Assembly: GCA_024803745.1 (NCBI GenBank)
Contig: JANJXV010000195.1
Location: 1,789,369-1,853,368, forward strand
Length of the DNA: 64,000 bases
Source of the DNA: Megascapheus bottae
Lineage: Eukaryota; Chordata; Mammalia; Rodentia; Geomyidae
Direction of reading: 5' to 3'
Both the position numbers and the translations under genes were made by a program. This document shows positions 25,001-37,513 of this stretch, piece by piece (the first letter of the stretch is position 1; every line of letters starts with the position of its first letter). The notes under the pieces were generated by a model. It had not been told where the DNA came from and did not search any database. It saw nothing but the letters and a program-made list of their open reading frames with translations.

Positions 25001-26146
25001 AGTCACAGAATGGAGTTGTGTGAAGTCAGAATGGAGGTCTGTGAAGTGACAGAATAGACATGTGTGAAGTCACAGAATGGAGTTGTGTGAAGTCAGAATG
25101 GAGGTGTGTGAAGTCACAGAATGGAGGTGTGTGAAGTCATAGAATGGAGGTGTGTGAAGTCACAGAATGGAGGTGTGTGAAGTCACAGAATGGAGATGTG
25201 TGAAGTCATAGAATGGATGTGTGTGAAGTCAAAGAGGAGGTGTGTAAAGTCAGAATGGAGGTGTGTGAAGTGAAGAATGGAGGTGTGTGAAGTCACAGAA
25301 TGGACGTGTGTGAAGTCACAGAATAGAGTTGTGTGAAGTCAGAATGGAGGTGTGTAAAGTCACAGAATGAAGGTGTGTGAAGTCACAGAATGGAAGTGTG
25401 TGAAGTCATGGAATGGAGGTGTGTGAAGTCAAAGAGGATGTGTGTGAAGTCAGAATGGAGTTGTGTGAAGTCACAGAATGAAGGTGTGTAAACTCAGAAT
25501 GGAGGTGTGTGAAGTCACAGAATGGAGGTGTGTGAAGTGTTAGAATGGACGTGTCTGAAGTGAAAGAATGGAGGTGTGTGAAGTCATAATGGAGGTGTGT
25601 GAAGCCAGATTGGAGGTGGGTGAAATCATTGAATGGATGTTTGTGAAGTAAGAATGGAGTTGTGTGACGTCATAGAATAGAGGTGTGAAGACACAGATTG
25701 GAGTTGGGTGAAGACATGGAATGGAGGTGTGTGAAGTCACAGAATAGACGTGTGTGACCTCAGAATGGAGGTGTGTAGTCATAGAATCGCGGTGTGTGTA
25801 GTCATAGAATGGAGGTGAGTGAAGTCAAGAATGGAGGTGTGTGAAGTCACAGAATGGACGTGTGTGAAGTCACAGAATACAGTTGTGTGAAGTCAGAATG
25901 GAGGTGTGTGAAGTCACAGAATGAAGGTGTGTGAAATCACAGAATGGAGGTGTGTAAAGTAATAGAATGGAAGTGTGTGAAGTCACAGAATGGAGGTTTG
26001 TAAAGTCATAGAATGGAAGTGTGTGAAGTCAAAGAATGGAGGTGTGTGAACTCAGAATGGAGGTGTGTGAAGTCACAGAATGGAGGTGTGTGAAGTCATA
26101 GAATGGAGGTGTGTGAAGTCAGAATGGAGGTGTGTGAAGTCACAGA
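22061..26146 (+). repeat. Class II HOR, 4086-bp unit, copy 2
   Basis: This is the tandem partner of the preceding unit. Differences seen include CCTATAATGG near 23270 (CCTAGAATGG in copy 1), GAACGG near 23427, GAATTCCGG near 23878 (GAATGCCGG) and GATGTGTG near 25440 (GATGTCTG). Identity therefore looks above 99%. The right edge is where the order leaves copy 1: a CACAGAATGGAGGTGGG step at about 26146 replaces the AGAGTGG step at 22060. Confidence 0.9.
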
Positions 26147-26430
26147 ATGGAGGTGGGTAAAGTCAGAATGAAGGTGTGTAAAGTCATAGAATGGAGGTGT
26201 GTGAAGTCAGAATGGAGATGTGTGAAGTCATAGAATGGAGGTGTGTGAAGTTACAGAATGGATGTATGTGAAATCACAGAATGGAGTTGTGTGAAGTCAT
26301 AGAATGGATGTGTGTGAAGTCAAAGAGGAGGTGTGTGAAGTCGTAATGGAGGTGTGTGAAGTCACAGAATGGAGGTGTGTGAAGTCATAGAATGAACGTG
26401 TGTGAAGTCATAGAATGGATGTGTGTGAAG
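26147..26430 (+). repeat. Junction stretch, class II to class I
   Basis: These monomers follow the order of about 1480-1735 and of about 47290-47480: GGTGGGTAAAGTCAGAATGAAGG, then GGAGATGTG, then a GAGG head, then GAATGAACG. At about 26430-26460 the order changes to the class I sequence leading to GATGACA. No unique DNA or mobile element lies at the switch, so it looks like recombination inside the satellite. Confidence 0.65.
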
Positions 26431-29400
26431 TCACAGAATGGAGGTGTGTGAAGTCACAGACCGGAGTTGTGTGAAGTCACAGAATGGAGGTGTGTGATGA
26501 CATAGAATGGAGGTTTGTGAAGTCAAAGAGGAGGTGTGTGAAGTCAGAATGGAGGTGTGTGACGTCACAGAATGCAGGTGTGTGAACTCAGAATGGAGGT
26601 GTGTGAAGTCACAGATTGGAGGTGTGTGAAGTCATAGAATGGACGTGTGTGAAGTCATAGAATGGAGGTGTGTGAAGTCAGAATGGAGGTGTGTGAAGTC
26701 AGAGTGGAGGTGTGTGAAGTCACAGAATGGATGTGTGTGAAGTCACAGAATGGAGATGTGTAAAGTCATAGAATGGAGGTGTGTGAAGTCAAAGAGGTGG
26801 TGTGTGAAGTCATAGAATGGCGGTGTGTGAAGTCATGGAATGGAGGTGTGTGAAGTCACAGAATGGAGGTGTGTGAAGACATAGAATGGAGTTGTGTGAA
26901 GTCAGAATGGAGGTGTGTGAAGTCAAAGAATGGAGGTGTGTGAAGTAACAGAATGGAGGTGTGTGAAGTCACAGAATGAAGGTGAGTGTAGTCATAGATT
27001 GCAGGTGTGTGAAGTCACAGAATGTAGTTGTGTGAAGTCAAAATGGAGGTGTGTGAAGTAAAAGAATGGAGATATGTGAAGTCAGAATGGAGGTATATGA
27101 AGTCACAGAATGGAGTTGGGTGAAGCCATAGAATGGAGGTTTCTGAAGTCAGAATAGAGGTGTGAGAGGTCACAGAATGGAGGTGAGTGAAGTCACAGAG
27201 GGGGGATATGGAGTCATAGAATTGAAGTTTGTGACGTCAGGGAATGGAGGTGTGTGAAGACACAGAATGAAGGTGAGTGAAGTCACAGTGTGGAATTGTG
27301 TGAAGTCCTAGAATGGAGGGGTGTGAAGTCCTAGAATGGAGGTGAGTGAAGTCACAGAATGCAGGTGTGTGAAGTCACAGAATGGAGGTGTGTGAAGTCA
27401 CAGAATGGATTTGTGTGAAGTCACAGAATGGGAGGTGTGTGAAGTCACAGAATGGAGGTGTGTGAAGTCACAGAATGTAGTTGTGTGAAGTCAAAATGGA
27501 AGTGTGTGAAGTCACAGAATGGAGGTGTGTGAAGTCAAAGAATGGAGGTGTGTGAAGTCACAGAATGGAGGTGTGTGAAGTCACGGAATGGAGGGGTGTG
27601 AAGTCAGAATGTAGGTGTGTGAAGTCATAGAATGGAAGTGTGTGAATTCACAGAATGGTGATTTCTGAACTCACAAAATGGAGGTGTGTGAAGTCATAGA
27701 ATGGAGGTGTGTGAAGTCAAAGAGGAGGTATGTGAAGTCAGAATGGAGGTATGTGAAGTCACAGAATGGAGGTTGTGAAGTTAAAATGGAGGTTTGTGAA
27801 GTCACAGAATGGAGGTGTGCGGAGTCAAAGAATGGAGGTGTGTGAAGTCACAGAATGGAGGTGTGTGAAGTCACAGAATGTAGGTGTGTGAAGTCAGAAT
27901 GGAGGTGTGTGAAGTCATAGAATGGAGGTGTGTGAAGTTACAGAATGGAGATGTGTGAAGTCATAGAATGGAGGTGTGTGAAGTCAAAGAGGAGGTGTGT
28001 GAAGTCAGAATGGAGGTGTGTGAAGTCACAGAATGGAGTTGTGTGAACTCAGAATGGAGGTGTGTGAAGTCAGAGACTGTAGGTGCATGAAGTCAGAGAA
28101 TGGAGGTGTATGAAATCACAGAAGGGAGGTGTGTGAAGTCATAGAATGGACGTGTGTGAAGTCACAGAATGTAGATGTGTGAAGCCATAGAATGGAGGTG
28201 TGTGAAGTCAAAGAGGAGGTTTGTGAAGTCAGAATGGAGGTGTGTGAAATCACAGAATGGAGGTGTGTGAACTCAGAATGGAGGTGTGTGAAGTCAGAGA
28301 CTGTAGGTGCATGAAGTCAGAGAATGGAGGTGTATGAAATCACAGAAGGGAGGTGTGTGAAGTCATAGAATGAAGGTGTGTGAAGTCAAGAATGGAGGTG
28401 TGTGAAGTCACAGAATGGACGTGTGTAAAGTCACAGAATGGAAGTGTGTGAAGTCAAGAAAGGAGGTGTGTGAAGTCACAGAATGGACGCGTGTGAAGTT
28501 ACAGAAGAGAGTTTTGTGAAGTCAGAATGGAGGTGTGTGAAGTCACAGAATGAAGCTGTGTGAAGTCACAGAATGGAAGTGTGTGAAATCACAGAATGGA
28601 GGTGTGTGAACTCAGAATGTAGGTGTGTGAAGTCAGAATGGAGGTGTGTGAAGTCATAGAATGGAGGTGTGTGAAGACAGAATGGAGGTGTTTGAAGTCA
28701 CAGAATGAAGCTGTGTGAAATCACAGAATGGATGTGTGTGAAGTCAGAATGGAGGTGTGTGAAATCAGAATGGAGGTGTTTGAAGTCAAAGAATGGAGGT
28801 GTGTGACGTCATAGAATGGAGGTTGTGAAGTCATAGAATGGAGGTGTGTAACGTCATAGAAAGGAAGTGTGTGAAGTCAGAATGGAGGTGTGTGAAGTCA
28901 GAGTGGAGGTGTGTGAAGTCTCAGAATGAAGGTGTGTGAAGACACAGAATGGCGGTGTGTGAAGTCACAGAATGGAGGTGTGTGAAGTCAAAGAGGAGGT
29001 GTGTGAAGTCAGAATGGAGGTGTGTGACGTCACAGAATGCAGGTGTGTGAACTGAGAATGGAGGTGTGTGAAGTCACAGATTGGAGGTGTGTGAAGTCAT
29101 AGAATGGACGTGTGTGAAGTCATAGAATGGAGGTGTGTGAAGTCAGAATGGAGGTGTGTGAAGTCAGAGTGGAGGTGTGTGAAGTCACAGAATGGTGGTG
29201 TGTGAAGTCATAGAACGCAGGTGTGTGAAGTCATAGAATGGCGGTGTGTGAAGTCATGGAATGGAGGTGTGTGAAGTCACAGAATGGACGTGTGTGAAGA
29301 CATATAATGGAGGTGTGTGAAGTCAGAATGGAGGTGTGTGAAGCCACAGAATGGAGGTGTGTGAAGTAACAGAATGGAGGTGTGTGAAGTCACAGAATGG

Positions 29401-32400
29401 AGGTGAGGGTAGTCAAAGATTGCAGGTGTGTGAAGTCACAGAATGTAGTTGTGTGAAGTCAAAATGGAGGTGTGTGAAGTCACAGAATGTAGGTGTGTGA
29501 AGTAAAAGCATGGAGATGTGTGAAGTCACAATTGAGGTATATGAAGTCACAGAATGGAGTTGGGTGAAGTCATAGAATGGAGGGGTCTGAAGACAGAATG
29601 GAAGTGTGTGAGGTCACAGAATGGAGGTGAGTGAAGTTACAGAGGGGGGATATGTAGTCATACAATGGAAGTTTGTGACGTCAGGGAATGGAGGTGTGTG
29701 AAGGCACAGAATGAAGGTGTGTGAAGTCACAGAATGGAGGTGTGTGAAGTCATAGAATGGAGGTGTGTGAAGTCACATAATATGAGGTGTGTGAAGTCAC
29801 AGAATGGATGTGTGTGAAGTCACAGAATGTAGTTGTGTGAAGTCAAAATGGAGGTGTGTGAAGTCACAGAATAGAGGTGTGTGAAGTCAAAGAATGGAGG
29901 TGTGTGAAGTCACAGAATGGAGGTGTGTGAAGTCACAGAATGGAGGTGTGTGAATTCAGAATATAGGGGTGTGAAGTAATAGAATGGAGGTGTGTGAAGT
30001 CAGAATGGAGGTGTGTGAAGTCACAGAATGGAGGTGTGTGAACTCAGAATGGAGGTGTGTGAAGTCAGAATGGAGGTGGGTCAAGTCACAGAATGGAGGT
30101 GTGTGAACTCAGAATGGAGGTGTGTGAAGTCAGAATGGAGGTGGGTCAAGTCACAGAATGGAGGTGTGGGAAGTCAGAAATGGAGGTGTATGAAGTCACA
30201 GAATGGAGGTGTGTGAAGTCATAGAATGGAGGTGTGTGAAGTCACAGAATGTGGGTGTGTGAAGTCACAGAATGGAGGTGTGTGAAGTCAAAATGGAGGT
30301 GTGTGAAGTCATAGAATGGAGGTGTGTGAGGTCACAGAATGGAGGTGTGTGAAGAGAGATTGGGGGTGTGTGAAATCACAGAATGGAGGTGTGTGAAGTC
30401 AGAATGGAGGTGTGTGAAGTCATAGAGTGGAGGTGTTTGAAGTCACAGAATGAAGGTGTCAGAAGTCAGAGAATCGAGGTGTGTGCAGTCATAGAATGGA
30501 GGTGTGTGAAGTCAAAGAGGAGGTGTGTGAAGTCAGAATGGAGGTATGTGAAGTCACAGAATGGAGGTGTGTGAACTCAGAATGGAGGAGTGTGAAGTCA
30601 CAGAATGGAGGTGTGTGAAGTCATAGAATGGACGTGTGTGAAGTCATAGAAGGGAGGTGTGTGAAGTCATAGAATTGAGGTTTGTGAAGTCATAGAATGG
30701 AGGTGTGTGAAGTCACAGAATGTAGGTGTGTGAAGTCATAGAATTGAGGTTTGTGAAGTCATAGAATGGAGGTGTTAAAGTCACAGAATGGAGGTGTGTG
30801 AACACAGAATGGTGGTGTGTTCAGTCACAGAATGGAGGTGTGTAAAGTCATAGAATGGACGTGTGTGAAGTCATAGAATGGAGGTGTGTGAAGTCAGAAT
30901 GGAGGTGTGTGAAGTCAAAGAATGGAGGTGTGTGAACTCAGAATGGAGTTGTTTGAAGTCACAGAATGAAGATGTGTGAAGTCATAGAATGGAGGTGTGT
31001 GAAGTCATAGAATGGAGGTGTGTGAAGTCACAATGGAGGTGTATGAAGTCACAGAATGGATTTGTGTGAAGTCAGAATGGAGGTGTTTGAAGTCACAGAA
31101 TGAAGGTGTGTGAAATCACAGAATGGTGTGTGTGAAGTCAGAATGGAGGTGTGTGAAATCATAGAATGGAGGTTTGTGAACTCAGAATGCAGGTGTGTGA
31201 AATCTGAATGGAGGTGTGTGAAGTCAAAGAATGGATGTGTGTGAAGTCATATAATGGAGGTGTGTGAAGTCACAGAATGGAGGTGTGTGAAGTCACAGAA
31301 TGGAGGTGTGTGAAGTCAAAGAGGAGGTGTGTGAAGTCAGAATGGAGGTGTGTGACGTCACAGAATGCAGGTGTGTGAACTCTGAATGGAGGTGTGTGAA
31401 GTCACAGATTGGAGGTGTGTGAAGTCATAGAATGGACGTGTGTGAAGTCATAGAATGGAGGTGTGTGAAGTCAGAATGGAGGTGTGTGAAGTCAGAGTGG
31501 AGGTGTGTGAAGTCACAGAATGGTGGTGTGTGAAGTCATGGAATGGAGGTGTGTGAAGTCACAGAATGGAGGTGTGTTAAGTCATGGAATGGAGGTGTGT
31601 GAAGTCACAGAATGGAGGTGTGTGAAGTCACAGAATGGAGGTGTGTGAAGTAACAGAATGGAGGTGTGTGAAGTCACAGAATGGAGGTGAGTGTAGTCAT
31701 AGATTGCAGGTGTGTGAAGTCACAGAATGGAGGTGTATGAAGTAAAAGAATGGAGATGTGTGAAGTCAGAATGGAGGTATATGAAGTCACAAAATGGAGT
31801 TGGGTGAAGTCATAGAATGGAGGTTTCTGAAGTCAGAATAGAGGTGTGTGAGGTCACAGAATGGAGGTGAGTGAAGTCACAGAGGGGGGATATGTAGTCA
31901 TAGAATGGAAGTTTGTGACGTCAGGGAATGGAGGTGTGTGAAGACACAGAATGAAGGTCAGTGAAGTCACAGTGTGGAATTGTGTGAAGTCCTAGAATGG
32001 AGGGGTGTGAAGTCCTAGAATGGAGGTGAGTGAAGTCACAGAATGCAGGTGTGTGAAGTCACAGAATGGAGGTGTGTGAAGTCACAGAATGGTGGTGTGT
32101 GAAGTCATAGAATGCAGGTGTGTGAAGTCATAGAATGGCGGTGTGTGAAGTCATGGAATGGAGGTGTGTGAAGTCACAGAATGGACGTGTGTGAAGACAT
32201 AGAATGGAGGTGTGTGAAGTCAGAATGGAGGTGGGTGAAGCCACAGAATGGAGGTGTGTGAAGTAACAGAATGGAGGTGTGTGAAGTCACAGAATGGAGG
32301 TGAGGGTAGTCATAGATTGCCGGTGTGTGAAGTCACAGAATGTAGTTGTGTGAAGTCAAAATGGAGGTGTGTGAAGTCACAGAATGTAGGTGTGTGAAGT

Positions 32401-35070
32401 AAAAGCATGGAGATGTGTGAAGTCACAATGGAGGTATATGAAATCACAGAATGAAGTTGGGTGAAGTCATAGAATGGAGGGTTCTGAAGACAGAATGGAA
32501 GTGTGTGAGGTCACAGAATGGAGGTGAGTGAAGTCACAGAGGGAGGATATGTAGTCATACAATGGAAGTTTGTGACGTCAGGGAATGGAGGTATGTTAAG
32601 ACACAGAATGAAGGTGAGTGAAGTCACAGTGTGGAATTGTGTGAAGTCCTAGAATGAAGGGGTGTGAAGTCCTAGAATGGAGGTGAGTGAAGTCACAGAA
32701 TGCAGGTGTGTGAAGTCACAGAATGGAGGTGTGTGAAGTCACAGAATGGAGGTGTGTGAAGTCACAGAATAGGAGGTGTGTGAAGTCACAGAATGGAGGT
32801 GTGTGAAGTCACAGAATGTAGTTGTGTGAAGTCAAAATGGAGGTGTGTGAAGTCACAGAATGGAGGTGTGTGAAGTCAAAGAATGGAGGTGTGTGAAGTC
32901 ACAGAATGGAGGTGTGTGAAGTCACAGAATGGAGGTGTGTGAAGTCAGAATGGAGGGGTGTGAAGTAATAGAATGGAGGTGTGTGAAGTCAGAATGAAGG
33001 TGTGTGAAGTCACAGAATGGGGGTGTGTGAACTCAGAATGGAGGTGTGTGAAGTCAGAATGGAGGTGGGTGAAGTCACAGAATGGAGGTGTGTGAACTCA
33101 GAATGGAGGTGTGTGAAGTCAGAATGGAGGTGTATGAAGTCACAGAATGGAGGTGTGTGAAGTCATACAATGGAGGTGTGTGAAGTCACAGAATGGGGGT
33201 GTGTGAAGTCACAGAATGGAGGTGTGTAAAGTCAAAATGGAGGTGTGTGAAGTCATAGAATGGAGGTGTGTGAGGTCACAGAATGGAGGTGTGTGAAGAG
33301 AGATTGGGGGTGTGTGAAATCATAGAATGGAGGTGTGTGAAGTCAGAATGGAGGTGTGTGAAGTCATAGAGTGGAGGTGTTTGAAGTCACAGAATGAAGG
33401 TGTCAGAAGTCAGAGAATCGAGGTGTGTGCAGTCATAGAATGGAGGTGTGTGAAGTCAAAGAGGAGGTGTGTGAAGTCAGAATGGAGGTATGTGAAGTCA
33501 CAGAATGGAGGTGTGTGAACTCAGAATGGAGGAGTGTGAAGTCACAGAATGGAGGTGTGTGAAGTCATAGAATGGACGTGTGTGAAGTCATAGAAGGGAG
33601 GTGTGTAAAGTCAGTACGGAGGTGTGTGAAGTCAGACTGGAGGTGAGTGAAGTCATAATATGGATGTTTGTGAAGTAAGAATGGAGTTGTGTGAAGTCAT
33701 AGAATGGAGGTGTATGAAGTCACAGAATGTAGGTGTGTGAAGTCATAGAATTGAGGTGTGTGTATAGTCATAGAATGGAGGTGTTAAAGTCACAGAATGG
33801 AGGTGTGTGAACACAGAATGGTGGTGTGTTCAGTCACAAAATGGAGGTGTGTAAAGTCATAGAATGGACGTGTGTGAAGTCATAGAATTGAGGTGTGTGA
33901 AGTCAGAATGGAGGTGTGTGAAGTCACAGAATGGAGGTGTGTGAACTCAGAATGGAGTTGTTTGAAGTCACAGAATGAAGATGTGTGAAGTCATAGAATG
34001 GAGGTGTGTGAAGTCATAGAATGGAGGTTGTTAAGTCATAGAATGGAGGTGTGTAAAGTCATAGAATGGAAGTGTGTGAAGTCAGAATGGAGGTGTGTGA
34101 AGTCAGAGTGGAGGTGTGTGAAGTCACAGAATGAAGGTGTGTGAAGTCACAGAATGGAGGTGTGTGAAGTCACAGACTGGAGGTGTGTGAAGTCACAGAA
34201 TGGAGGTGTGTGATGACATAGAATGGAGGTTTGTGAAGTCAAAGAGGAGGTGTGTGAAGTCAGAATGGAGGTGTGTGACGTCACAGAATGCAGGTGTGTG
34301 AACTCAGAATGGAGGTGTGTGAAGTCACAGATTGGAGGTGTGTGAAGTCATAGAATGGACGTGTGTGAAGTCATAGAATGGAGGTGTGTGAAGTCAGAAT
34401 GGAGGTGTGTGAAGTCAGAGTGGAGGTGTGTGAAGTCACAGAATGGATGTGTGTGAAGTCACAGAATGGAGATGTGTAAAGTCATAGAATGGAGGTGTGT
34501 GAAGTCAAAGAGGAGGTGTGTGAAGTCATAGAATGGCGGTGTGTGAAGTCATGGAATGGAGGTGTGTGAAGTCACAGAATGGAGGTGTGTGAAGACATAG
34601 AATGGAGGTGTGTGAAGTCAGAATGGAGGTGTGTGAAGTCACAGAATGGAGGTGTGTGAAGTAACAGAATGGAGGTGTGTGAAGTCACAGAATGGAGGTG
34701 AGTGTAGTCATAGATTGCAGGTGTGTGAAGTCACGGAATGGAGGTGTATGAAGTAAAAGAATGGAGATGTGTGAAGTCAGAATGGAGGTATATGAAGTCA
34801 CAAAATGGAGTTGGGTGAAGTCATAGAATGGAGGTTTCTGAAGTCAGAATAGAGGTGTGTGAGGTCACAGAATGGAGGTGAGTGAAGTCACAGAGGGGGG
34901 ATATGTAGTCATAGAATGGAAGTTTGTGACGTCAGGGAATGGAGGTGTGTGAATACACAGAATGAAGGTCAGTGAAGTCACAGTGTGGAATTGTGTGAAG
35001 TCCTAGAATGGAGGGGTGTGAAGTCCTAGAATGGAGGTAAGTGAAGTCACAGAATGCAGGTGTGTGAAGT
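26430..35070 (+). repeat. ~8.6-kb class I block, copy 2 of a distant duplication
   Basis: This is the partner of about 6060-15060. Compared with that copy it lacks about one monomer near 27600, four monomers near 29715, 65 bp between 30.6 and 32.5 kb, and about 243 bp near 34020, where the GGTTGTTAAG monomer directly follows. It has one extra monomer near 34550. Beyond 35070 it continues into a Z block, whereas the first copy continues into another GATTGGGGG-type unit, which sets the right limit. Confidence 0.85.
27735..28805 (+). repeat. Z block, copy 2
   Basis: This corresponds to 7386-8460 at an offset of 20,348. The GACTGTAGGTGCATG marker is again doubled 224 bp apart, at 28075 and 28299, so the local doubling predates the large duplication. 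Small differences include GTGTGTAAAGTC near 28429 and GAAGAGAG near 28504. Confidence 0.75.
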
Positions 35071-35464
35071 CACAGAATGGAGGTGTGTGAAGTCACAGAA
35101 TGGAGGTGTGTGAAGTCACAGAATGTGAGGTGTGTGAAGTCACAGAATGGAGGTGTGTGAAGTCACAGAATGTAGTTGTGTGAAGTCAAAATGGAGGTGT
35201 GTGAAGTCACAGAATGGAGGTGTGTGAAGTCAAAGAATGGAGGTGTGTGAAGTCACAGAATAGAGCTGTGTGAAGTCACAGAATGGAGGTGTGTGAAGTC
35301 AGAATGGAGGGGTGTGAAGTAATAGAATGGAGGTGTGTGAAGTCAGAATGTAGGTGTGTGAAGTCATAGAATGGAAGTGTGTGAATTCACAGAATGGTGA
35401 TTTCTGAAGTCACAAAATGGAGGTGTGTGAAGTCATAGAATGGAGGTGTGTGAAGTCAAAGAGG

Positions 35465-36340
35465 AGGTATGTGAAGTCAGAATGGAGGTATGTGAAGTCA
35501 CAGAATGGAGGTTGTGAAGGTAAAATGGAGGTTTGTGAAGTCACAGAATGGAGGTGTGTGGAGTCAAAGAATGGAGGTGTGTGAAGTCACAGAATGGAGG
35601 TGTGTGAAGTCACAGAAGGGAGGTGTGTGAAGTCAGAATGGAGGTGTGTGAAGTCATAGAATGGAGGTGTGTGAAGTTACAGAATGGAGATGTGTGAAGT
35701 CATAGAATGGAGGTGTGTGAAGTCAAAGTGGAGGTGTGTGAAGTCAGAATGGAGGTGTGTGAAGTCACAGAATGGAGGTGTGTGAACTCAGAATGGAGGT
35801 GTGTGAAGTCAGAATGGAGGTGTTTGTAGTCATAGAATGGAGGTGTGTGAATTCACAGAATGGATGTGTGTGAAGTCACAGAATGGAGATGTGTGAAGTC
35901 ATAGAATGGAGATGTGTGAAGTCAAAGAGGAGGTTTGTGAAGTCAGAATGGAGGTGTGTTAAATCACAGAATGGAGGTGTGTGAACTCAGAATGGAGGTG
36001 TGTGAAGTCAGAGACTGTAGGTGCATGAAGTCAGAGAATGGAGGTGTATGAAATCGCAGAATGGAGGTGTGTGAAGTCATAGAATGAAGGTGTGTGAAGT
36101 CAAGAATGGAGGTGTGTGAAGTCACAGAATGGATGTGTGCGAAGTCACAGAATGGAAGTGTGTGAAGTCAACAAAGGAGGTGTGTGAAGTCACAGAATGG
36201 ACGTGTGTGAAGTTACAGAATAGAGTTTTGTGAAGTCAGAATGGAGGTGTGTGAAGTCACAGAATGAAGCTGTGTGAAGTCACAGAATGGAAGTGTGTGA
36301 AATCACAGAATGGAGGTGTGTGAAGTCACAGAATGGAGGT
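35465..36340 (+). repeat. Z block, copy 3, without the 224-bp doubling
   Basis: This has the GGTTGTGAAGG opening and CAACAAAGG (for CAAGAAAGG), but only one GACTGTAGGTGCATG marker, near 36010. It therefore represents either the state before the 224-bp doubling or a loss of one half. It is more divergent from the other three Z copies than they are from each other. Confidence 0.7.
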
Positions 36341-37513
36341 TTGTGAACACAGAATGGAGGTGTGTGAAGTCAGAATGGAGGTGAGTGAAGTCATAGAATG
36401 GAGGTGAGTGAAGTCACAGAATGGAGTTGTGTGAAGTCACAGAATGGAGGTGTGTGTCCTCAGAATGGAGGTGTGTGAAGTCACAGAATGGAGATATGTG
36501 AGGTCATAGAATGGACATGTGTAGTCATAGAATGGAGGTGTGTGAACTCATAGAATGGAGGTGTGTGAAGGCATAGAATGGCGATGAGTGAGGTCATAGA
36601 ATGGAGGTGTGTGAAGTCACACAATGGAGGTGTGTGAATAGAGAATGGAGGTGTGTGAAGTCACAGAATGGAGGTGTGTGAAGACATAGTAAGGAGTTGT
36701 GTGAAGTCAGAGTGGAGATGTGTGAGGTTACAGAATGCAGGTGTATGAAGTCACAGAATGGAGATGTGTGAAGTCAGAATGGAGTTGTGCGAAGTCACAG
36801 AATGGAGGTGTGTGAAGTCATGGAATGGATGTTTGTGAAGTCAGAATGGATGTGTGTAGTCACAGAATGGAGGTGAGTGAAGTCACAGAGGGGGTGTGTG
36901 TAGTCATAGAATGGAGGTTTATGACTTCAGAGAATGGAGGTGTGTGAATACAAAGAATGATGGTGAGTGAAGTCACAGTATGGAATTGTGTGAAGACCTA
37001 GAATGGAGGTGTGTGAAGTTCTAGAATGGAGATGAGTGAAGTCACAGAATTCAGATGTGTGAAGTCACAGAATGGAGGAGTGTAAAGTCATAGAATGGAA
37101 GTGTTTGAAGTCTGAATGGAGGTGTGTGAAGTCAGAGTGGAGGTGTGTGAAGTCACAGAATGAAGGTGTGTGAAGTCACAGAATGGAGGTGTGTGAAGTC
37201 ACAGAATGGAGGTGTGTGAAGTCACGGAATGGAGGTGTGTGATGTCATAGAATGGGGGTGTGTGAAATCAAAGAGGAGGTGTGTGAAGTCAGAATGGAGG
37301 TGTGTGAAGTCACAGAATGGAGGTGTGTGAACTCAGAATGGAGGTGTGTGAAGTCAGAATGGAGGTGTGTGAAGTCATAGAATGGAGGTGTGTGAACTCA
37401 GAATGGATGTGTGTGAAGTCAGAGTGGAGGTGTGTGAAGTCACAGAATGGTGGTGTGAGAAGTCATAGAATGGAGGTGTGTGAAGTCATAGAATGGAGGT
37501 GTGTGAAGTCACA
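36340..37513 (+). repeat. Mixed class stretch with a divergent cassette
   Basis: These are satellite monomers with TGTGTCCTCAG near 36447, GGAGATATGTGAGG near 36490 and a cassette whose octamer is changed to TGACTTCA near 36912. The monomer order resembles 45350-45460 at the start and the 3.0-kb right-hand family near the cassette. This stretch directly precedes the 3455-bp doublet. Confidence 0.65.

Noticed and set aside
26147..26460. Mobile element at the class II/class I junction
   Set aside because: The junction is monomer to monomer, with no terminal inverted repeats, target-site duplication, poly-A tail or foreign sequence.
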